Of a stretch of 64,000 nucleotides of DNA, positions 59,766 to 64,000 are shown one piece after another. Below the pieces are notes generated by a model. The model saw only the letters and a list, made by a program, of their open reading frames with translations, did not search any database and was not told the origin of the DNA. The DNA comes from DATCBF01 sp964401995 (lineage in GTDB: Bacteria; Actinomycetota; Thermoleophilia; Solirubrobacterales; 70-9), in contig CAYOAP010000004.1 in the NCBI GenBank assembly GCA_964401995.1, positions 143,769-207,768 of the forward strand. The letters are read 5' to 3'. A program made the position numbers and the translations under genes. Each line of letters starts with the position of its first letter. Position 1 is the first letter of the stretch.

Positions 59766-61214
59766 ATGAGCGACGGCGAGAGCAAATTCCCCCACCTGAC
59801 GGCGCTGCGCGCACAGCGCCTGCTGGGGATTTGCGCTTTCGGCGTCGCTCCCGCCTTGGCCGCCGGCTTGATGGCCGGTGGCCACCTCGACAGCCCCGGC
59901 CGCGGCGCGCTGGTCTTTGTCGGCGTCTTGGTCGCCAGCTGGGCGCTGGGCCACGGCCGTTACCCGCTGCACCTGATGCCGCTCGCCGCCTTTGTCGTGC
60001 GGGCGCTGACCCCCGTCGTCGGGGTGGCTCTGGCCCTGGCGGTATTCGCCCTTTCGGGCTCGCCTGAGTCGGCAGGGGCGATGGTCGCCCCGGTGCTCGG
60101 CGCCTGGGTGGTGACCGCGTTTGCGACCTGGACCAGCTTCCGCTTCGAATCCTCGCGCCAGGTGCGGGTGGCGATGATCGGCTCCTCCAGCCTCGCCCTC
60201 GGCCTCGCCCATGAGCTTCGCAACGCCAACATCCGCGGCTACACCGTGGTCGGCTGGCTTGACGACAAGCGCCCGACCACCGAGCCCGGTGGCGGTGGCC
60301 CGCGCCGGCTTGGCTCGCTCGACCAGGTTCGCGAGGTCGTCAAGTCCCACTCGGTCGACCTGCTGGTCCACTCCAGCGCCCCGTCGACCGATGACGACGC
60401 CCCGCGCCGCCCGCGCCTGGAGCTGTTCGAGCGCGTCGCCGCCGACTGCCTCGACCTGCCGGTGCGGCTGATCGAGGCAAGCCAGCTCTATGAGGACCTG
60501 CTCGGCCACGTGCCGCTCGGCCAGTCCAACTCGGCCTGGTTCCAGTACCTGCTGCACCCGCGCTACCGGGCTGGCTCGCCGCTCTCCAAGCGCGCCTTTG
60601 ACCTGGTCATCGGCAGCGCGATGCTGATCGTGTTGGCGCCGGTCCTGGTCGCCTTCGCCATCGCCGTCAAGCTCACCGACGGCGGCCCGGTCTTCTATCG
60701 CCAGCGCCGCGTCGGCGAGCGCGGCCGCGAATTCTGGATGATCAAGCTGCGCTCGATGCGGGTCGCCTCCGAGCAGGAGGGGGCCAAGTGGGCCGAGGAC
60801 GAAGATGAGCGGGTGACTGCCGTCGGCGCCGTCATGCGCCGCCTCCATATCGACGAGATGCCGCAGCTGTGGAACGTGCTGCGCGGCGAGATGACGATTG
60901 TCGGGCCGCGGCCGGAGCGTCGTGAGCTGATCAGCGAGCTCGAAGTCAACCTCGCCTACTACGACCGCCGCCACCTGGTCAAGCCCGGCCTTGCCGGCTG
61001 GGCGCAGGCGCGCTGCGGCTACGGCGGCTCGGCCGAGGGCACCGGCTGGAAGCTCTGCCACGACCTCTTCTACCTCAAGCATCGCTCGATCTACTTCGAC
61101 TCGCTGATCCTGCTCGAGAACGTCCGGGTCTCGCTTCGCACCGGCGTCCAGTTCGGGGTGCCGGCGCCGCAGGAGCAGTTCATCCTCGGCCCGAGCGGCG
61201 AGCTGCGCGGCTAG
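59766..61214 (+). CDS. Undecaprenyl-phosphate sugar phosphotransferase (exopolysaccharide initiator)
   Basis: 482 aa from ATG 59766. Four hydrophobic segments fill the first ~120 residues, followed by a CoA-binding-like NAD fold (VAMIGSSSLALGLAHELRN). The catalytic bacterial sugar transferase domain begins near residue 274: SKRAFDLVIGSAMLIVLAPVLV-like membrane start, GGPVFYRQRRVGERGREFWMIKLRSMR key block QRRVGERGREFWM, LHIDEMPQLWNVLRGEM, VGPRPERRE and KPGLAGWAQ. It loads the first sugar phosphate onto undecaprenyl phosphate for a surface polysaccharide. It starts 4 nt after the LPXTG gene. Confidence 0.93.
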   Translation: MSDGESKFPHLTALRAQRLLGICAFGVAPALAAGLMAGGHLDSPGRGALVFVGVLVASWALGHGRYPLHLMPLAAFVVRALTPVVGVALALAVFALSGSPESAGAMVAPVLGAWVVTAFATWTSFRFESSRQVRVAMIGSSSLALGLAHELRNANIRGYTVVGWLDDKRPTTEPGGGGPRRLGSLDQVREVVKSHSVDLLVHSSAPSTDDDAPRRPRLELFERVAADCLDLPVRLIEASQLYEDLLGHVPLGQSNSAWFQYLLHPRYRAGSPLSKRAFDLVIGSAMLIVLAPVLVAFAIAVKLTDGGPVFYRQRRVGERGREFWMIKLRSMRVASEQEGAKWAEDEDERVTAVGAVMRRLHIDEMPQLWNVLRGEMTIVGPRPERRELISELEVNLAYYDRRHLVKPGLAGWAQARCGYGGSAEGTGWKLCHDLFYLKHRSIYFDSLILLENVRVSLRTGVQFGVPAPQEQFILGPSGELRG

Positions 61215-61294
61215 TCAGCCGGCTGAAACCGGGACTAAACCTGCAGTCACTCCGGCTGCCTATCCAGGCGCGGCGCCGCTGGTAATTTGGCCGA

Positions 61295-61696
61295 GTGAGA
61301 TTGAGGACGCTGAAGCCGGTCGACCCGGCGGCAAGAGGAGCGACGGTTGGCCGCCGCCGTCCCTCGATCGGATCTCCCCAGGCGCGGCTCGGCCAAGCGG
61401 TGCAGCGCTTCAATGCCGGCGCCGAGGCGAAGACCGTCGCCGGCCTGACCAAGACGCTTGGCATTCCCTGGGTGGCGATCGGCGCTTCGGCCGGCTCATC
61501 CTCGGTTGTCCGGATTACCGTCGCCTGGGACCTGACCTGGTACCAGTGGGGAATCGACCTCCGCGACGAGTCCAAGCCGGCCTTCCTGCTCGCCAAAGGG
61601 TTCGAGCTGGGGCAGCTCGACGGCTCGGCCCGGCAGTGGAACGCGACTGCGGTCGATGGCAAGCTCGTCCTCGGCGCGCCGCGCCGCGCCCGCTAG
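61295..61696 (+). CDS. Hypothetical protein
   Basis: 133 aa from GTG 61295, with TAATTT 6 nt upstream (61283-61288) and no Shine-Dalgarno. No known domain. The second half (SVVRITVAWDLTWYQWGIDLRDESKP...FELGQLDGSARQWNAT) reads as a small beta-rich domain; the N-terminus is basic. No signal peptide. The RNase HI gene starts 4 nt after the stop, so they are likely co-transcribed. Confidence 0.7.
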   Translation: MRLRTLKPVDPAARGATVGRRRPSIGSPQARLGQAVQRFNAGAEAKTVAGLTKTLGIPWVAIGASAGSSSVVRITVAWDLTWYQWGIDLRDESKPAFLLAKGFELGQLDGSARQWNATAVDGKLVLGAPRRAR

Positions 61697-61700
61697 CGCC

Positions 61701-62102
61701 ATGGGCAAGCTCGTGGTCAACGTCGACGGCGGCGCCCGCGGCAACCCAGGCCCGGCGGCGATCGCCGCGGTTCTGCGCGAGCCAGGGGGGGAGGTGGTCG
61801 ACGAGCGTGGCGAGACGATCGGCCGCGCCACCAACAACGTCGCCGAGTACCGGGCGCTGCTGCTGGGGATCGAGATGGCTGCCGCCCAAGGCGCGACCGA
61901 GGTCGAGCTGGTGGGAGACTCGGAGCTGATCGTGCGCCAGGTCATGGGCGAATACAAGGTCAAGGACGCGACGATGAAAGAACTTCATGCCGAGGTGAAG
62001 AGAGCCCTGGCCGGCTTCGAGAGCTGGTCGATCCGCCACGTCCGCCGCGAGCACAACGCCGAGGCCGATCGCCTCGTCAACGAGGCCCTCGATGGCGCCT
62101 GA
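61701..62102 (+). CDS. Ribonuclease HI family protein
   Basis: 133 aa. Type 1 RNase H fold with the four acidic residues: Asp9 in VVNVDGGARGNPGPA, Glu49 in NNVAEYRALLLGIEMA, Asp73 in ELVGDSELIVRQVMGEYK, and an Asp in REHNAEADRLVNEA. It resembles the short YpdQ/Rv2228c-type proteins that cleave RNA in hybrids. With rnhB in the window there are two different RNase H genes. It overlaps the VOC gene by 11 nt. Confidence 0.92.
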   Translation: MGKLVVNVDGGARGNPGPAAIAAVLREPGGEVVDERGETIGRATNNVAEYRALLLGIEMAAAQGATEVELVGDSELIVRQVMGEYKVKDATMKELHAEVKRALAGFESWSIRHVRREHNAEADRLVNEALDGA

Positions 62103-62598
62103 CGCGCACGGGCCGATCGATCCCGGGGTGGACATCGGCCACGTCCACCTCAAAGTCGCGGACGTCGACCGGGCGCTGGAGTTCTACTGCGGGGTGCTCG
62201 GCTTCGAGTTGCAGCAGCGCTACGGCGCCGACGCCGCCTTCGTCTCCGCCGGCGGCTACCACCACCACATCGGCCTCAACAGCTGGCACTCCAAGGGCGG
62301 CTCGCCGCCGCCGCCGACCAGCACCGGCCTCTTCCACGTCGCGATCCGCTACCCGAGCCGCCGCGCGCTCGCCGACGCCCTGCAGCGGCTGGTCGACGCG
62401 GGTGTCCGGATCGACGGCGCCTCCGACCACGGCGTCAGCGAGGCGCTCTACCTGAACGATCCCGACGGCAACGGGATCGAGCTCTACTGGGACCGGCCGC
62501 GCGAGCAGTGGCCACGGCCGCAAGGCGGGGAGGAGGGGGTCGCGATGGCGACCGCCCCCCTCGACCTCCCCGGCCTGCTTGCTGAGCTGGACCGTTAG
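62092..62598 (+). CDS. VOC-family (glyoxalase/dioxygenase-like) protein
   Basis: 168 aa with two VOC beta-alpha-beta-beta-beta units. The metal ligands appear as GHVHLKVADVDRALEFYCGVLGF (His), HVAIRYPSRRALADALQRL (His) and EALYLNDPDGNGIELYW (Glu). This resembles catechol-2,3-dioxygenase-like or glyoxalase proteins, but the substrate cannot be told. ATG 62092 lies inside the end of rnhA. The stop codon shares bases with the stop of the convergent protease gene (62595-62598). Confidence 0.9.
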   Translation: MAPDAHGPIDPGVDIGHVHLKVADVDRALEFYCGVLGFELQQRYGADAAFVSAGGYHHHIGLNSWHSKGGSPPPPTSTGLFHVAIRYPSRRALADALQRLVDAGVRIDGASDHGVSEALYLNDPDGNGIELYWDRPREQWPRPQGGEEGVAMATAPLDLPGLLAELDR

Positions 62599-63425
62599 CC
62601 AGCGAGGATCGCGCCGACCAGGTTTGGCTTGAACGCCTCTGTCCCAGGGACCAGCTGCACGCCGCTGAGCGATGTGTTGGCGTGCAGGTAGGCGAGCTCT
62701 TTGCCGAGGTCCCCAACTCCGTTGGAACCGGCGATCGGCGCCAACTGCAGGGTGCTGAGGATCCCGATCGCTTCGCCGCTTTCGTTCATGAAGCCACTGC
62801 CTGAGTCGCCGGGAATGCCGGGCGTCAGGGTGGAGACGTTATGGCTCCAGCCGTTGCCTTCGTTCTGGAGCACGATGCCCTGCTTCGGGCTCAATTTGGT
62901 GACCCCGCCACGAAGCTCGGAGTTGCCGTAGGAGTAGACGGTCGAGCCGAGATCGCCGACCGTGCCGACGCCGGTCGGCCCGCCGAAGCCGGGAACCGAT
63001 GGGTTGACCTTGGCGACATCGGCCGGGTCAAGTTCGATCAGCGCCAGGTCGTTGTAGGCGCAGGTGTCGGGGTCGGTCTCGCCCTTGGCCTGCATCGTCA
63101 GCCACGAGTTGTAGACGAGCTTGCCGGGTTTGCTCGCGCCTTTGACTTCGATCGCCGTGCCGAGCGGCAGCGAGCCGCTGGTGCAGCCGTCGGTTTCGGT
63201 CTGGCCGCCGGTGCCGGAGCAGTGCGCTGCCTGTCCGAGATAGACGGTCGAGCCTTCCTCGAAGACGAAGTTCGACGTGCACTGAGCGCCTGCGGTGAAG
63301 GTCTGCACGCCCGGATGGACGGTCGCCTGTGCCGCCGGCGCCCAGGCCGATGCCGCACTTGGGGCCGCCACGGCAGTTAAAGCTGCCAGGGCGGCGGCGA
63401 TTACCGCGATCCTCAATCGACTCAT
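62595..63425 (-). CDS. Secreted chymotrypsin-like (S1) serine protease
   Basis: 276 aa from ATG 63425, chosen because a GGGAGG Shine-Dalgarno is 7 nt upstream and a clean signal peptide follows (residues 1-29, AVIAAALAALTAVAAPSAASA). The catalytic triad is His68 (GQAAHC), Asp126 (YNDLALIEL) and Ser208 (IPGDSGSGF). Cysteine pairs likely form disulfides. The compact length and the ~40-residue linker after the signal fit a secreted S1 peptidase of the actinobacterial type. Confidence 0.92.
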   Translation of the reverse strand: MSRLRIAVIAAALAALTAVAAPSAASAWAPAAQATVHPGVQTFTAGAQCTSNFVFEEGSTVYLGQAAHCSGTGGQTETDGCTSGSLPLGTAIEVKGASKPGKLVYNSWLTMQAKGETDPDTCAYNDLALIELDPADVAKVNPSVPGFGGPTGVGTVGDLGSTVYSYGNSELRGGVTKLSPKQGIVLQNEGNGWSHNVSTLTPGIPGDSGSGFMNESGEAIGILSTLQLAPIAGSNGVGDLGKELAYLHANTSLSGVQLVPGTEAFKPNLVGAILAG

Positions 63426-63480
63426 TGGAGCCTCCCTCTGCATTGCGTTGATCGTTCGCCCTGTCGGGCAGGACGGCATG

Positions 63481-63508
63481 GCCCTACCCAAAACTATGGA
63501 GAGTCAAA
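63481..63508 (-). promoter_or_regulatory. Promoter of the secreted protease gene
   Basis: Read on the minus strand: TTTGAC (63508-63503), a 16-bp spacer and TAGGGC (63486-63481), 56 bp before the start. This leaves a ~48-nt leader with a GGGAGG Shine-Dalgarno, unlike the leaderless pattern common elsewhere in the window. Confidence 0.45.
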
Positions 63509-63553
63509 CTGAAGGCATCAACGAGTTTCCGGGCGTCCGAGAGGCCCGCTCAA

Positions 63554-63583
63554 GCAAACGACCCGCCGAGGCGGGTCGTTTGC
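63554..63583. terminator. Strong 13-14-bp inverted repeat upstream of the protease promoter
   Basis: GCAAACGACCCGCC (63554-63567) is followed almost at once by GGCGGGTCGTTTGC (63570-63583), giving a 13-bp stem with a CGAG loop. The flanks have no long T-run. It could terminate transcription coming from either side between the protease and the tRNA gene. Confidence 0.5.
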
Positions 63584-63781
63584 GAAGTCCAGGGAGCCGA
63601 TGAAAGTCACTGGCCCTAGGTCTCGCCCTAGAGACGGTAGCGAAGCCTGTGAAGCGAGCGAAAGACGCGTCTTTTTGTCCGCGTCATCTGACTTGAGTCT
63701 GTCTGGCTAGAGGCCTATCGATGAATCTCTCTTAGCGGCGAATGCAGGACCCCCCGCCGGGAAGCTAGAATCCTGCTTTAC
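63584..63781. other. Intergenic region before tRNA-Gly
   Basis: No coding sequence. It holds GTCTC/GAGAC (63624-63639), GACGCG-tctttttgtc-CGCGTC (63665-63686) and a TAGAAT hexamer at 63766-63771, 10 nt before the tRNA, a likely -10. No -35 or known RNA family is recognised with confidence. Confidence 0.4.
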
Positions 63782-63855
63782 GCGGCTGTAGCTCAGCTGG
63801 CTAGAGCGTCTGCTTGCCATGCAGAAGGTCGAGAGTTCGAATCTCTTCAGCCGCT
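63782..63855 (+). tRNA. tRNA-Gly (GCC)
   Basis: 74 nt cloverleaf. Acceptor GCGGCTG pairs with CAGCCGC, D arm GCTC/GAGC, anticodon arm TCTGC/GCAGA with loop TTGCCAT (anticodon GCC), T arm GAGAG/CTCTT with loop TTCGAAT, discriminator T. No CCA is encoded. Just after it a GATTCCCC ... GGGGGAAAATC pairing (about 63864-63906) may end the transcript. Confidence 0.96.
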
Positions 63856-63945
63856 TCGCTTCGATTCCCCTGCACTTCGGCATCCTGGCCTTCGCGGGGG
63901 AAAATCAAACCACCCCCTCATATCCCCTCCATTTTGGGCACTAGT

Positions 63946-64000
63946 TGTCCTACCCACGGACGTTGTGAACGCGGCTGATCGGCGGCCGGTCCCCCAGAGA
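63946..64000 (-). mobile_element. IS481-family insertion sequence, second copy (left end only)
   Basis: From 63946 the sequence matches the left end of the IS at 14723 with about two differences in 55 nt. The flank is ACTAGT (63940-63945), again a CTAG target. The transposase 3' end (stop at 63950-63952, minus strand) is included; the rest lies beyond the window. Same orientation as the first copy. Confidence 0.92.

Noticed and set aside
63600..63720. A specific small RNA gene upstream of tRNA-Gly
   Set aside because: Short pairings exist but no known family or clear promoter-terminator pair.

Overview
The window is a very GC-rich, densely packed bacterial chromosome segment carrying about 66 protein genes, one tRNA and two copies of one insertion sequence. 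Gene order and gene content point to a deep-branching actinobacterium, most likely Thermoleophilia/Solirubrobacterales. This is inferred from the metK-priA-def-fmt-rsmB-rpe-rib order, a WhiG/FliA-type sigma factor next to a Xer recombinase, a SARP/BTAD regulator, a WS/DGAT acyltransferase and zinc-type L28/L32. It was not checked by any database search.

Layout. 1-7038: the end of tyrA, then aroA, an alpha/beta hydrolase, a crotonase, cmk, der and metK. 7038-14000: a structured intergenic element, a PH-domain membrane protein, then priA-def-fmt-rsmB-zinc ribbon-rpe. 14010-19992: an all-minus-strand accessory block holding a nucleotidyltransferase/small-protein pair, an IS481-family element, a K+/H+ or Na+/H+ antiporter, a flippase and a glycosyltransferase. 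20070-23761: riboflavin operon ribD-ribE-ribBA-ribH, then rpmB. 23793-31450: MMPL transporter, DAK2 kinase, recG, rsmD, coaD and a coiled-coil protein. 31460-37237: a methyltransferase, then yceD-rpmF-plsX-acpP-rnc-smc. 37280-39545: a WS/DGAT gene, a second copy of the structured element and a lower-GC orphan interrupt the usual smc-ftsY order. 39616-48299: ftsY-ffh-rpsP-khpA-trmD-rplS-lepB-rnhB-yraN-comM-dprA. 48309-53800: thiD, ilvD, a long hairpin, a hydrolase, a 5-FCL-like protein and an L,D-transpeptidase. 53847-59140: a Xer recombinase, WhiG/FliA sigma and a large SARP-type regulator. 59208-63425: a small protein, an LPXTG surface protein, a polyprenyl glycosylphosphotransferase, RNase HI, a VOC protein and a secreted chymotrypsin-like protease. 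63782-64000: tRNA-Gly and the edge of a second IS copy.

How the genes work together. The backbone joins lipid/acyl-carrier synthesis (plsX, acpP), translation and co-translational secretion (ftsY, ffh, rpsP, trmD, rplS, lepB), RNA/DNA maintenance (rnc, rnhA, rnhB, recG, priA, xerC), natural transformation (comM, dprA) and cofactor synthesis (ribDE-BA-H, coaD, thiD, metK).

Most notable signals. (1) Two intergenic elements (7038-7174 and 38734-38907) share a conserved core and the same multi-stem fold, but their outer stems differ in sequence and stay perfectly paired; this is a candidate undescribed structured RNA or mobile hairpin family. (2) The SMC protein is short and has no recognisable hinge. 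(3) Three heptamers spaced exactly 11 bp apart overlap the promoter of the SARP regulator. (4) lepB has no ATG/GTG/TTG start that keeps its catalytic serine and seems to start at CTG. (5) More than twenty genes have a TANNNT hexamer 6-12 nt before the start codon and mostly no Shine-Dalgarno, suggesting widespread leaderless transcription.
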